A stretch of 64,000 nucleotides of DNA from Bacteroidota bacterium (GTDB lineage Bacteria; Bacteroidota; Bacteroidia; Bacteroidales; Dysgonomonadaceae): NCBI GenBank assembly GCA_023399295.1, contig JAEWQF010000027.1:14514-78513 (forward strand), in the 5' to 3' direction. Shown one piece after another: positions 16,164 to 25,266 of this stretch. The first letter of the stretch is position 1; every line of letters starts with the position of its first letter. The notes under the pieces were generated by a model, which worked only from the letters and a program-made list of their open reading frames with translations, did no database searches and was not told the DNA's origin. A program made the position numbers and the translations under genes.

Positions 16164-17417
16164 ATGAACCACATATCTGATTTTGAGATCATGGCACCTG
16201 CCGGTTCCTATGAATCGTTGACGGCAGCCATCCAGGGTGGAGCCGATTCAATCTATTTCGGCATCGAAGGCCTGAATATGCGTGCCCGCTCATCCAATAA
16301 CTTCACCATCGACGACCTGCATCAGATTGCGCAGATCTGTCGTGACAACAAGCTGAAAAGTTATCTCACGGTGAATACAATCATCTATGACAACGATCTG
16401 GCCCTGATGCGCAGGATTGTGGATGCTGCCAGGGAAGCAGCGCTCACGGCGATCATTGCAGCCGATGTGGCGGTGATGACCTATGCCCGCAGCATCGGTG
16501 TGGAGGTGCATCTCTCCACCCAGTTGAACATCACCAACAGCGAGTCGTTGAAGTTCTATGCCCAGTTTGCCGATGTGGTGGTACTGGCGCGTGAACTAAA
16601 CCTGGAACAGGTTGGTGCGATTTACAGAGATATCATCCAGCAGCAGATCAAGGGTCCCTCCGGGGAGCTGATCCGCATTGAGATGTTTGCACACGGTGCA
16701 CTCTGCATGGCGGTCTCAGGCAAGTGTTACCTGAGCCTGCACGAGAAGAATCTGTCGGCCAACCGGGGGGCCTGCAACCAGATATGTCGCAGGGGGTATG
16801 TCGTTCACGACAAGGAGAGCGAGATTGAGCTGGAGATTGACAATGAGTACATCATGTCACCGAAGGACCTGAAAACGATTCATTTCCTGAACAAGATGAT
16901 GGATGCCGGCGTGCGTGTCTTCAAGATCGAAGGGCGTGCCCGCGGTCCCGAGTATGTGCGTATAGTGACATCCTGTTACAGGGAAGCGGTGCAATCCTAT
17001 TGCAACAATACGTTCACAGAAGAGAAAATCACCGACTGGAACACACGCCTTGCCACCGTTTTCAATCGTGGCTTCTGGGATGGTTACTACCTTGGTCAGC
17101 GTCTTGGAGAGTGGACGCACCGCTACGGTTCCGGTGCCACCAAACGCAAGGTCTATGTCGGAAAGGCGATCAAGCACTTCGGCAACCTGGGGGTGACCGA
17201 GTTCCTGGTGGAGACACAGTCGGTGAAGCAGGGTGACGAGTTGCTGATTACCGGGTCCACAACCGGTGCTGTTTTTCTCACTGCCGACGACATGCGGGTG
17301 GAACTGCAGACAGTTTCCGAAGCGGTGAAGGGCGATCATTTCTCAATGCGCACAAACGAAAAGATCCGTCCCAACGACCAGCTCTACAAGATGGTTACCT
17401 CCGGCAGCAAAGCCTGA
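16164..17417 (+). CDS. U32 family protein, TrhP/YegQ-like
   Basis: A 417-residue cytoplasmic protein beginning FEIMAPAGSYESL, the standard start of U32 proteins annotated as collagenase-like peptidases. SGKCYLSLHE and GACNQICRRGY give the spaced cysteines that hold an Fe-S cluster in this family. Members of the YegQ/TrhP branch are needed for prephenate-dependent 5-hydroxylation of tRNA wobble uridine, and this layout (about 120-residue C-terminal domain after the barrel) fits that branch better than proteases. I use ATG 16164; an upstream extension in the same frame has no family similarity. Confidence 0.85.
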   Translation: MNHISDFEIMAPAGSYESLTAAIQGGADSIYFGIEGLNMRARSSNNFTIDDLHQIAQICRDNKLKSYLTVNTIIYDNDLALMRRIVDAAREAALTAIIAADVAVMTYARSIGVEVHLSTQLNITNSESLKFYAQFADVVVLARELNLEQVGAIYRDIIQQQIKGPSGELIRIEMFAHGALCMAVSGKCYLSLHEKNLSANRGACNQICRRGYVVHDKESEIELEIDNEYIMSPKDLKTIHFLNKMMDAGVRVFKIEGRARGPEYVRIVTSCYREAVQSYCNNTFTEEKITDWNTRLATVFNRGFWDGYYLGQRLGEWTHRYGSGATKRKVYVGKAIKHFGNLGVTEFLVETQSVKQGDELLITGSTTGAVFLTADDMRVELQTVSEAVKGDHFSMRTNEKIRPNDQLYKMVTSGSKA

Positions 17418-17462
17418 TCCGGTCATGGCTGTCGGGAGCCGTTGCCGGTGCCAGTTGAAATG

Positions 17463-17505
17463 ACAAAGAGATGGCTGTGTTCATTGCATGCAGCCATCTC
17501 TTTGT
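17463..17505 (+). terminator. Hairpin terminator between the U32 and carbonic anhydrase genes
   Basis: A perfect 15-bp stem (ACAAAGAGATGGCTG, 17463-17477, with 17491-17505) and a 13-base loop sit between two convergent genes. The T run on the plus strand is delayed (CCTGTTTTTT), so efficiency is uncertain. Confidence 0.6.
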
Positions 17506-17520
17506 TAATGTTCCTGTTTT

Positions 17521-18048
17521 TTACTCCTCCTCTTTTTCCCTAAACCAGCCGGCATACATCAGGTAGTTGTTGGCAATCTTCTGGTTCATCCCTTTCGACT
17601 GATCGGGATCCACCTTCTTTACAAATTTGGCCGGAACACCGGCATAGATGCTTCCCGGCTCCACCTTGGTGCCGGTGAGCACCACCGAGCCGGCAGCAAT
17701 GATGGCTCCTTCACCCACCACCGCATGATCCAGCACCACCGCTCCCATGCCGATCAGCGCCCCATCTTTGATCTCGGCTCCGTGGATCACCACGTTGTGG
17801 CCAATTGAGACATCGTCACCGATGAGCGACACCGATTTCTGATAAAGGGTGTGGATCACGGTGCCATCCTGGATGTTAACCCGGTTGCCGATGCGAATCG
17901 AGTTGACATCGCCCCGCAATACCGCGTTGAACCAGATGCTGCAGTCATCGCCGATGATCACGTCACCGATCACGGTGGCATTGTCGGCCAGGTAGCAGTT
18001 TTCACCGAACTGAGGAGTGAAACCCCGTACTGATTTGATAAGAGCCAT
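17521..18048 (-). CDS. Gamma-class carbonic anhydrase family protein
   Basis: A 175-residue left-handed beta-helix built of hexapeptide repeats (about residues 10-150). The three histidines expected to bind zinc are all present: DGTVIH, SIGHNV and VIHGAEI. The reaction would be reversible hydration of carbon dioxide, although many YrdA/PaaY-like members have weak or no measured activity. It stands alone on the minus strand, downstream of the aminopeptidase gene. Confidence 0.9.
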   Translation of the reverse strand: MALIKSVRGFTPQFGENCYLADNATVIGDVIIGDDCSIWFNAVLRGDVNSIRIGNRVNIQDGTVIHTLYQKSVSLIGDDVSIGHNVVIHGAEIKDGALIGMGAVVLDHAVVGEGAIIAAGSVVLTGTKVEPGSIYAGVPAKFVKKVDPDQSKGMNQKIANNYLMYAGWFREKEEE

Positions 18049-18096
18049 GTGAATATGAAATTGAGATGTTGGATGTCAATGGTGGTTGTCAGAAAA

Positions 18097-18120
18097 TGGG
18101 ATCCGATAATCCGGATCCCA
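18097..18120 (-). terminator. Hairpin terminator after the Xaa-Pro aminopeptidase gene
   Basis: A 9-bp stem (TGGGATCCG and its complement) with a six-base loop, extended by weaker A-T pairs. On the minus strand it is followed by ATTTTCT. It lies 9 bases past the aminopeptidase stop. Confidence 0.55.
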
Positions 18121-18128
18121 AGTTTCTG

Positions 18129-19919
18129 TCAGATTGCCTTTGTTTTGTTTTTCAGCCAGGCCTTCTCCGCTTTCGAGAGATGCTCCTTCAGCTTGTCGTA
18201 CACCATCTGGTGGTAACGGTTCAACCACTTCCGCTCTTTCTTTGTCAGCATCTTCCTGGCTATCGGGCGGGTGTCGATGGGGCAGAGTGTGATGGTCTCA
18301 AAGTCGAGGAAGGTGCCGAACTCCTCCGTTTTCGCATGTTCCTGCGTGACGATCAGGTTCTCGATGCGGATGCCGTACTTGCCGGCACGGTAGAGTCCCG
18401 GTTCGTTGGAGGTGACCATGCCCGTTTGCAACACCGTGGGGTTCTCCTCCAGTCGGATGTTCTGTGGTCCCTCGTGCACATTGAGGAAGTGACCGATGCC
18501 ATGGCCGGTACCGTGCCAGTAGGTGAGTTTGTTCTCCCAGAGTGCCTTCCTGGCCAGGATGTCGAGCTGGGAACCGCGGGTGCCTGCGGGGAAGATGGCC
18601 ATTGCCAGTGCAATATGACCCTTCAGCACGTTGGTGTAGTCTTTCTTCATCTGTTTGGTCAGCTTGCCTACCGCCACCGTGCGTGTGATGTCGGTGGTGC
18701 CGTCGCGATACTGTGCTCCCGAGTCGATCAGCAGCAGCCCCTCCGGCTCAACCTGCAGGCTGCTCTCGGGTGAGGCGTGGTAGTGGATGATGGCACCGTT
18801 GCCGGCATATCCGCAGATGGTGCCGAAGCTTTCGCCTACGTAGAGATCCTGTGCTGAGCGTACTTCTCGCAACTTCTCTTCCACCTTCATTTCGGTTACT
18901 TCGCCTGCGGGAACAGCTTTTTCAAGCCACATATAGAACTGTACCAGTGCCACTCCATCTTTCACCATGGCATTGCGGAAACCATTCAGCTCGGTCTCGT
19001 TCTTCACGCTCTTCATCAGGTCCACCGGTGAGGGGATGTCCAGGATGCGGCAGTGGTCCGGTATGGCCTGCAGCAACTTGTAGTTGATCTTGTTGCCGGT
19101 GATGCAAACGGTGTTTTTCTCCGGTAGGTGGGCTACATATTCGAACACTTCGTCATAGCCGGTGATGCGGATGCCCTGTTCCAGGTAGCCGTTTGCCACC
19201 TCGTCGGTCAACTTCTCCGGATCGATGAAAAGTACGCTCTCTTTCTCCGAGACGTAGGCATAAGCCACGGCAACCGGATTGTACTCCACATCGTTGCCGC
19301 GCAGGTTGAAGGTCCATGCAACCGCATCGAGCGTAACGATCAATATGCCGTCGGCATCTACTTTTTTCAGCTGCTGGTTGATCCGGGTTATCTTGTCGGG
19401 TACCGATTCACCTGCTACCTCCACAGGTAGTGTGAATGCCTTGTTGACCGGTATCGCGGGGCGATCGGCACGGATCACCGTGAAGGGATCGAATGCTGTT
19501 TCCAATTCAATCTCTTTGGCTTCCAGACGCTGTTTCAAAGCCAGGGCATCGGAAGCGGCGAAGACCAGTCCATCGATGCCTACCCTGCCTCCCTTGCCGG
19601 TCTGTTCAATGATCCACGCGGTCATTTCGGGAGTCTCCGGCTGCCCCATCTTGAAGAGGTCGATGCCGCTATCTTTCAGCTCCTCGGCAGCTTGAAGGAA
19701 GTAACGGGAGTCGGTCCAGAGACCCGCCTTTTCGCGGGTTACAACCACGGTGCCGGCTGATCCGGAGAAACCGCTGATCCACTTTCTTGATTCCCAGTGT
19801 TGCGGGGGGTATTCACTCAGGTGTGCATCGGTGCTGGGGATGACAAATGCATCCAGCTTTTTCTCCTCCATGAACTGACGCATGGCGGCTACTCTTTCGG
19901 GGATCTCGTTCCGCTTCAT
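18129..19919 (-). CDS. Xaa-Pro aminopeptidase (M24B, aminopeptidase P)
   Basis: Removes the N-terminal residue from peptides whose second residue is proline. The roughly 596-residue length matches the long three-domain form: two creatinase-like N-terminal domains, then the pita-bread catalytic domain. Metal ligands are visible: Asp in LLIDSGAQYRDGTTDIT, His in GTGHGIGHFLNVHEGP, Glu in TSNEPGLY and Glu in GIRIENL. There is no signal peptide. ATG 19919 (MKRNEIPERV) is preferred; 13 residues upstream in frame look non-coding. Confidence 0.93.
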   Translation of the reverse strand: MKRNEIPERVAAMRQFMEEKKLDAFVIPSTDAHLSEYPPQHWESRKWISGFSGSAGTVVVTREKAGLWTDSRYFLQAAEELKDSGIDLFKMGQPETPEMTAWIIEQTGKGGRVGIDGLVFAASDALALKQRLEAKEIELETAFDPFTVIRADRPAIPVNKAFTLPVEVAGESVPDKITRINQQLKKVDADGILIVTLDAVAWTFNLRGNDVEYNPVAVAYAYVSEKESVLFIDPEKLTDEVANGYLEQGIRITGYDEVFEYVAHLPEKNTVCITGNKINYKLLQAIPDHCRILDIPSPVDLMKSVKNETELNGFRNAMVKDGVALVQFYMWLEKAVPAGEVTEMKVEEKLREVRSAQDLYVGESFGTICGYAGNGAIIHYHASPESSLQVEPEGLLLIDSGAQYRDGTTDITRTVAVGKLTKQMKKDYTNVLKGHIALAMAIFPAGTRGSQLDILARKALWENKLTYWHGTGHGIGHFLNVHEGPQNIRLEENPTVLQTGMVTSNEPGLYRAGKYGIRIENLIVTQEHAKTEEFGTFLDFETITLCPIDTRPIARKMLTKKERKWLNRYHQMVYDKLKEHLSKAEKAWLKNKTKAI

Positions 19920-20061
19920 AGGACTTGTTTTATTGTTTTTAAACAACAAATATACCAATTTGTTCTTATATTTGAGGGATAGATGGGGAAGCAGTGGGTG
20001 TCCGACTAACTACCGACCTCATCCTCGGTTTTTTATAACACCAATGAATAAAACAAACAAT

Positions 20062-20415
20062 ATGAACACGCAGATGACGCTTCGCAACCTGCACTTTTAT
20101 GCTTACCACGGTGCGATGCCTCATGAAAAGGTTGTGGGAGGCGATTACAGTGTGACCCTTCAGCTCGAAGCCGATCTGTCGGCAGCATCTGTTTCGGATG
20201 AGCTGGGTGATACCATCAACTACGCCACACTCTTCGATCTGGTTCAGCGTGAGATGGAGATCCCGTCGCAACTGATAGAACATGTGGCGGGACGTATCCA
20301 CAGCAGCATCAGGAAACAGTATCCCCTCATCACCTCGCTCTCGGTCACCGTGGCCAAGCTGCATCCGCCCGTAAATGGGATGATGGAAGCAGCGGAGATC
20401 ACACTTGCCGACTGA
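20062..20415 (+). CDS. folB: Dihydroneopterin aldolase
   Basis: Folate pathway enzyme that converts dihydroneopterin to 6-hydroxymethyl-dihydropterin and glycolaldehyde. Key family features are LRNLHFYAYHG at the N-terminus (pterin-pocket tyrosine), DTINYATLFDLV, the glutamate in LIEHVAGRI, and the catalytic lysine in VTVAKLHPPV. The length from ATG 20062 is 117 residues, which is standard. ATG 20044 would add six residues and cannot be excluded. Confidence 0.9.
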   Translation: MNTQMTLRNLHFYAYHGAMPHEKVVGGDYSVTLQLEADLSAASVSDELGDTINYATLFDLVQREMEIPSQLIEHVAGRIHSSIRKQYPLITSLSVTVAKLHPPVNGMMEAAEITLAD

Positions 20416-20446
20416 ATGAATTGGAGGATAACTCACACTTTTTTTT

Positions 20447-20454
20447 TATCTTTG
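20447..20454 (+). promoter_or_regulatory. Candidate minus-7 element for lptB
   Basis: TATCTTTG after a T-rich tract, 16 bases upstream of the lptB start. The nearest TTGG (20421-20424) is 22 bases further up, so the minus-33 box is doubtful. Transcription from here would give a very short leader. Confidence 0.35.
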
Positions 20455-20470
20455 CAGAAAGTTTTGTACA

Positions 20471-21310
20471 ATGGATGAACAGGTAACGGATAGAGATCAG
20501 GCCACTGTTGTTGATGAGACACAACCCAACGTTGCGCCGGATCAGACCGATGAGGAAACGCTGATGCTGCGTACCGAGAACCTGGTGAAGCGCTACGGGA
20601 AACGTACCGTAGTGAACCATGTCTCCATCAGCGTGAAACAGGGGGAGATTGTTGGCCTGCTGGGTCCCAACGGCGCGGGTAAGACCACCACCTTCTACAT
20701 GACGGTGGGACTGGTGGTACCCAACGAGGGTGAGATCTTTATCGGCCGACAGAACATCACCAACTACCCTGTCTACAAACGGGCACAAAATGGAATCGGT
20801 TACCTGGCGCAGGAGGCTTCCATCTTTCGCAAGATGACGGTGGAGGATAACATCAGATCGGTGCTTGAGTTCACTGAGATGACCCACAAACAACAGAAGG
20901 AGAAACTGGAGAACCTGATCGACGAGTTTGGATTGGAGAAGGTACGCAAGAACACCGGTGACCGCCTCTCGGGAGGAGAGCGACGTCGTGCCGAGATCGC
21001 ACGTTGTCTGGCCATTGATCCGAAATTCATCATGCTCGATGAGCCGTTTGCCGGTATCGACCCGATAGCCGTGCAGGATATCCAGTCGATCGTGGCACAG
21101 CTCAAATACCGCAACATCGGGATCCTGATCACCGACCACAATGTGGATGAGACGCTCAGCATCACCGACAGGGCTTACCTGCTCTTTGAGGGGAAAGTGC
21201 TCTTCCAGGGAACCGCCGAAGAGCTGGCCGACAATCCGGTGGTACGGGAGAAATACCTGGGGCGCGATTTCGAACTGCGACGCCGTGTGTTTGATGCCCC
21301 CAATCAGTAA
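20471..21310 (+). CDS. lptB: LPS export ABC transporter ATPase LptB
   Basis: ATPase of the LptB2FG machine that extracts lipopolysaccharide from the inner membrane. Walker A is GPNGAGKTT, the signature is LSGGERRRAEIA, and Walker B is IMLDEPFAGIDP. The switch histidine lies in LITDHNV. The body from MLRTENLVKRYGK is the usual length (about 248 residues). A 31-residue, Asp/Glu/Gln-rich N-terminal extension precedes it and is not part of the ATPase fold, so ATG 20564 is an alternative start. Confidence 0.93.
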   Translation: MDEQVTDRDQATVVDETQPNVAPDQTDEETLMLRTENLVKRYGKRTVVNHVSISVKQGEIVGLLGPNGAGKTTTFYMTVGLVVPNEGEIFIGRQNITNYPVYKRAQNGIGYLAQEASIFRKMTVEDNIRSVLEFTEMTHKQQKEKLENLIDEFGLEKVRKNTGDRLSGGERRRAEIARCLAIDPKFIMLDEPFAGIDPIAVQDIQSIVAQLKYRNIGILITDHNVDETLSITDRAYLLFEGKVLFQGTAEELADNPVVREKYLGRDFELRRRVFDAPNQ

Positions 21311-21311
21311 G

Positions 21312-21737
21312 ATGATGGCCCGATTGCTCTCCATCGATTACGGAAAGAAACGCACCGGGATTGCCGTGAGCGATCCGTTGCAGCTCATCGCCAACGGACT
21401 CACCACCGTGGAGACCCCCAATCTGTTTGATTTCCTGGCGGAGTACCTGCAGCGGGAAGCTGTTTCCTGTATCGTGGTGGGTTTGCCGCGCCAGATGAAC
21501 AACGAGCCGTCGGAGAACATGAAGCGGATCGAACCGTTCGTAAACAGGTTGCGGAAACTCCATCCCCATATCCCGGTGGAATATTTTGATGAGCGCTTTT
21601 CTTCCCGGATGGCACACCAGGCCATGATCGATGGCGGGGTGAAGAAGAAAGGACGACAGAACAAGGCGTTGGTGGATGAGATCAGTGCCACCATCATCCT
21701 GCAGGGTTATATGGAAAGCAAAAGAATGAGAAGATGA
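21312..21737 (+). CDS. ruvX: Putative pre-16S rRNA nuclease / Holliday junction resolvase RuvX (YqgF)
   Basis: A 141-residue RNase H-fold nuclease. The acidic catalytic set is visible: Asp in SIDYGKKRTG, Glu/Asp in YFDERFSS, and Asp in KALVDEISATIIL. VVGLPRQMN is the family strand after the first domain. In E. coli the homologue finishes the 5' end of 16S rRNA. It starts one base after lptB and overlaps def by four bases, so lptB-ruvX-def forms one operon. Two ATGs in tandem (21312 and 21315) are both possible starts. Confidence 0.92.
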   Translation: MMARLLSIDYGKKRTGIAVSDPLQLIANGLTTVETPNLFDFLAEYLQREAVSCIVVGLPRQMNNEPSENMKRIEPFVNRLRKLHPHIPVEYFDERFSSRMAHQAMIDGGVKKKGRQNKALVDEISATIILQGYMESKRMRR

Positions 21738-22294
21738 TTTTACCCATTTATATATACGGACAACCGGTGCTGCGTAAGGTGGCTCAGGATATCGATGCCG
21801 CAAACTACCCCGATCTGAAGGCGTTGATCGCCAATATGTACGAAACAATGTATCACGCCGATGGTGTAGGACTGGCTGCTCCCCAGATCGGACTCTCTGA
21901 ACGGATCTTCGTGGTGGATCTATCCCCCATGGCCAGTGAGGAACATCCTGAGTTCAGCGATTTCAAGAAGGTGTTTGTCAACGCACACATCGTTGAGAGA
22001 AGCGGTGAACTGGAACAGGTGGAGGAGGGATGCCTCAGCATCCCCGGTATCCATGAGAAGGTGCCCCGTGAGGGAGAGGTGACTATTACCTATCTTGATG
22101 AGGATTTACAGCCACGAGAGGAGCACTACTCCGGTTTCATGGCGCGCGTGATCCAGCATGAGTACGACCATCTGGACGGGGTGCTCTTCACCGATCGCAT
22201 CTCACCCCTGCGCAAGCGGATGGTGAAAAACAAACTTGCCAACATGGAGAAGGGGAAGGTGGCGTGCGACTACAAGATCCGGCCCCTGCGATGA
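21734..22294 (+). CDS. def: Peptide deformylase
   Basis: Metalloenzyme that removes the formyl group from new polypeptides. All three motifs are intact: GVGLAAPQIG (motif 1), EEGCLSIPG (motif 2, metal-ligand Cys) and QHEYDHLDG (motif 3, two ligand His and catalytic Glu). 186 residues, normal. It overlaps ruvX by four bases and ends 8 bases from the convergent pgl. Confidence 0.96.
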   Translation: MILPIYIYGQPVLRKVAQDIDAANYPDLKALIANMYETMYHADGVGLAAPQIGLSERIFVVDLSPMASEEHPEFSDFKKVFVNAHIVERSGELEQVEEGCLSIPGIHEKVPREGEVTITYLDEDLQPREEHYSGFMARVIQHEYDHLDGVLFTDRISPLRKRMVKNKLANMEKGKVACDYKIRPLR

Positions 22295-22302
22295 ACAGCC
22301 GG

Positions 22303-23040
22303 TCAGTCGGCCACTGACAATTGCTGTGCCGCCTGCCGATCCAAGAACCAGGACAGATTGCCCGATTCCGGCCGCACCCGTGCTGCCGGATATTTTTTTG
22401 CCGCCTCCTCCCGACGGGTGATGATCTCATTCACCTTCTCTGCCTTGTTGGCGCCGGTGATGAGGAAAACCACGTTGCGTGCCGCATTGATCACCCTGCC
22501 GGTAAGGCTCACCCGCTTTTGGCCGCTCACCGGGTGGGTCGCTGCCACACAGTTGGCATCACTCTCCCAAAGCTCCATCTGATGTGGGAAGATGGAGGCG
22601 GTGTGGCCATCATCCCCCATGCCGAGCATCACGATGTCGAATACCGGAACTCCCCGGTCGTGCAACAACTCTTGCTGCAACAGTTCACCATACCGGGTGG
22701 CCTCCAACGTGGGGTCATTCTCACCCATCATACGGAAGACATGCTCCTCCGGTACCGGCACAAAATCGAACAGATGCTGTTTCGTCATCTTGTAGTTGCT
22801 CTCCTCCTTGTCGGGCGGGACACAGCGCTCATCGCCCCAGAAAAACTTGATTTTTCCCCATTCGATCTCTCCTTCGGGAAGTGATGCCCAGTAGTTGAAG
22901 AGTGATTTGGGTGTCGAGCCGCCAGAAAGTGCAATGGTGGTTGCTTCTTTCTTTTTCATCTGCTCTTTAAACCATTCCGTGAAGGAGCGGTTCAACGCAT
23001 CTGTCGTATCAAATATCTCTATCTGCATTCTATTTGGCAT
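22303..23040 (-). CDS. pgl: 6-phosphogluconolactonase
   Basis: Hydrolyses 6-phosphogluconolactone, second step of the oxidative pentose phosphate pathway. LSGGSTPKSLF is the phosphate-binding loop of the DevB/NagB fold, and FFWGDERCVPPD and GMGDDGHTASIFP carry the active-site Asp/His residues. It follows zwf by about 90 bases on the same strand, so the two first enzymes are together; no gnd gene is in the window. ATG 23028 (MQIEIFD) is an alternative start four codons downstream. Confidence 0.94.
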   Translation of the reverse strand: MPNRMQIEIFDTTDALNRSFTEWFKEQMKKKEATTIALSGGSTPKSLFNYWASLPEGEIEWGKIKFFWGDERCVPPDKEESNYKMTKQHLFDFVPVPEEHVFRMMGENDPTLEATRYGELLQQELLHDRGVPVFDIVMLGMGDDGHTASIFPHQMELWESDANCVAATHPVSGQKRVSLTGRVINAARNVVFLITGANKAEKVNEIITRREEAAKKYPAARVRPESGNLSWFLDRQAAQQLSVAD

Positions 23041-23132
23041 TCAGTAGTCAGCTCCCAGCGCCAGGCTCTCGGCTTTCAGTGTGCAACAATAAATTAAAAA
23101 ATCAAGTGCGATGAAAACAGGGGCTAACCTGT

Positions 23133-24662
23133 TTACAATTCGCAATACACCCCATCCTCTGCCAGGTTTTTACAGGGATAGCGCCAGGTGTTCTCTTTGC
23201 CTTCAATCAGTTCGTCTGCCACATCGGGTCCCCACGACCCGGAAGGATAACCGTGAAGTGGCGCTTTTTTGTCACGCTCCCAGTAGTCGATCACCGGTTG
23301 CACGAACCGCCAGGTCTCTTTGGCGGCATCACTGCTCATATAAAGGGTGTTGTCGCCGGCCATGCAGTCCAGGATCAATCGTTCGTATGCACTGGGTATG
23401 TAGTGGTCGTTCAGTTCGGAATAATGAAAATCCATGTTTACCGTTTTCACCTCGAATCCCCTGCCGGGGACTTTCATGCCTGTCTTGAGTAGGATGCCTT
23501 CATCCGGCTGAATCCTGAGGATCAGTTGATTGTCCGACTGTGTTGATGCGTCAGTTGATTTAAACAGTTTCTGTGGAGTGGGGCGGAAGTGGATCACCAC
23601 TTCGGTCACACTGGTGGGCATCCTTTTACCGGTGCGTATGTAGAAGGGAACATCCTGCCAGCGCCAGTTGTCGACGAAAACTTTCATCGCCGCATAGGTT
23701 TCGGTGCGTGACTCCTCAGCCACATTTTTCTCCTGTCGGTACCCCTTGTAGTGCTTGCCGCGCACGGATGCTTCCGTATACTGGCCTCTGATCACATTCT
23801 GCTTCAGATCCTCCTTGCTGAATGGCCGCAAAGAGCGGAACACCTTCAGTTTCTCGTAGCGGATGTCCTCGGGTGAGATCTTGGCCGGTGGTTCCATCGC
23901 CACCAGCGACAATACCTGCAGGAGATGGTTTTGAACCATGTCTCTCAGTGCACCTGAGTGGTCGTAATACCCTCCTCGCTCTTCCACGCCAATGCTTTCG
24001 GCGGCCGTAATCTCCACATGCTGGATGAAGTTCCGGTTCCATAGCGGCTCATAAATACCGTTCGCAAAACGGGTCACCATCAGGTTTTGTACTGTCTCTT
24101 TTCCCAAGTAGTGGTCGATGCGATAGATCTGATCCTCCTCAAAGAACTCCAGCAATTCGTCATTCAGGTTGATGGCAGATTCCAGATCGTGCCCAAATGG
24201 TTTTTCAATAATGATCCTGCGAAACCCTTTTTGTTGCAGTGTGAGTCCCTGTCCGTAGAGGAATTTTGGGATGAGGGTATAGAGTGAAGGTGGCGTGGAG
24301 AGGTAGAAGATGTAATTTTGTCCCAGCCCGTGTTTCTTGTTGAGTGAATGAAGCTTTGCAGCAACCGCAGCATACTCCTCACCCTTGCCCGTGTCGATGC
24401 TGAGGTAGTAGAGCCGTGAAAGAAAGAGCTCTATCTCTGCTACTGCAGCATGCTTGTAGTGCGCAAACCGCACAATCCCCTCCTTCATCTTTTTCCGAAA
24501 CTGATTGTCAGTCAGGTTTGATCGGCTGACACCCAGTACCGCGAATCCTTCCGGCAGCGAGTTGTTCATGTGCATGTCGAATACTGCCGGGATCAATTTC
24601 CGGTATGTGAGGTCGCCTGAGGCACCGAAGATAACCAGTGCCTGATTGTCATTATTTCTCAT
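23133..24662 (-). CDS. zwf: Glucose-6-phosphate 1-dehydrogenase
   Basis: Oxidises glucose-6-phosphate to 6-phosphogluconolactone and makes NADPH. The nucleotide fold begins IFGASGDLTYRKLIPA, and the substrate and catalytic segment is RIDHYLGKETVQN, with IIEKPFGHD just before it. The 509-residue length is typical. It is the upstream gene of the zwf-pgl pair, divergent from rpsF, with a TAGATTTG box at 24695-24702. Confidence 0.96.
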   Translation of the reverse strand: MRNNDNQALVIFGASGDLTYRKLIPAVFDMHMNNSLPEGFAVLGVSRSNLTDNQFRKKMKEGIVRFAHYKHAAVAEIELFLSRLYYLSIDTGKGEEYAAVAAKLHSLNKKHGLGQNYIFYLSTPPSLYTLIPKFLYGQGLTLQQKGFRRIIIEKPFGHDLESAINLNDELLEFFEEDQIYRIDHYLGKETVQNLMVTRFANGIYEPLWNRNFIQHVEITAAESIGVEERGGYYDHSGALRDMVQNHLLQVLSLVAMEPPAKISPEDIRYEKLKVFRSLRPFSKEDLKQNVIRGQYTEASVRGKHYKGYRQEKNVAEESRTETYAAMKVFVDNWRWQDVPFYIRTGKRMPTSVTEVVIHFRPTPQKLFKSTDASTQSDNQLILRIQPDEGILLKTGMKVPGRGFEVKTVNMDFHYSELNDHYIPSAYERLILDCMAGDNTLYMSSDAAKETWRFVQPVIDYWERDKKAPLHGYPSGSWGPDVADELIEGKENTWRYPCKNLAEDGVYCEL

Positions 24663-24694
24663 TATAAATAGTGGTGAGTCAATTTATCACTAAA

Positions 24695-24702
24695 CAAATC
24701 TA
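24695..24702 (-). promoter_or_regulatory. Candidate minus-7 element for zwf
   Basis: TAGATTTG on the minus strand, about 33 bases upstream of the zwf start. A good minus-33 box is not visible. Confidence 0.4.
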
Positions 24703-24774
24703 CCGTTAAAAAGTTGATTGCATCACAGTGAATGAAAAAATCGATTCCCCATCGAAAGGAATCATCTCTAGCAG

Positions 24775-24805
24775 TTTGACGATTGGAATATTTATTGTAT
24801 CTTTG
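24775..24805 (+). promoter_or_regulatory. Promoter of the rpsF-rpsR-rplI operon
   Basis: TTTG (24775-24778) and TATCTTTG (24798-24805) with a 19-base spacer match the Bacteroidota housekeeping consensus at both boxes. The leader to the rpsF start would be about 45 bases. Confidence 0.75.
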
Positions 24806-24855
24806 CCGCTCGAAAATATTGTGCTATTATTTAACGAATTAATTATTAACTAGGT

Positions 24856-25263
24856 ATGAACAATTACGAAACCGTTTTCATTTTGACTCCCGTTTTGTCT
24901 GATGCCCAGATGAAGGAAGCGGTTGAAAAATTCAAAAAACTCCTTACTGATCAAGGAGCCGAGATTGTAAACGAAGAAGATTGGGGGCTGCGTAAGCTGG
25001 CCTATCAAATTGACAAGAAAACCACAGGTTTTTACACCTTCCTGGAATTCAATGCGGAACCCTCCGTGATTGACAAGCTGGAGATCAACTTCCGTCGTGA
25101 CGAACGTGTGATTCGCTTCCTGACTGTGAAGCAGGATAAGTTTGCACACGAATATGCCCTGAAAAGAAGGAACAACAAAGGCGGTAAGAGGCAGGAAGCC
25201 CGTGTCGAAGAGATGCCCCGTGGTGCCAAAGCCGAAGTAGAATCAAAAGAAAAGGAGGACTAA
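24856..25263 (+). CDS. rpsF: 30S ribosomal protein S6
   Basis: Small-subunit protein that pairs with S18 on the platform. NYETVFILTPVLSDAQ at the start and EDWGLRKLAYQIDKKTTGFY are diagnostic. Residues from about 100 onward form a charged tail rich in Lys, Arg and Glu. First gene of rpsF-rpsR-rplI. The leader of this operon in many bacteria binds S6:S18 for feedback; I could not assign that fold here. Confidence 0.97.
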   Translation: MNNYETVFILTPVLSDAQMKEAVEKFKKLLTDQGAEIVNEEDWGLRKLAYQIDKKTTGFYTFLEFNAEPSVIDKLEINFRRDERVIRFLTVKQDKFAHEYALKRRNNKGGKRQEARVEEMPRGAKAEVESKEKED

Positions 25264-25266
25264 GAA

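Noticed and set aside
20399..21848. Minus-strand open frames of about 230-310 codons opposite lptB and ruvX
   Set aside because: Shadow frames; the plus-strand genes carry all ATPase and nuclease motifs and are spaced as an operon.
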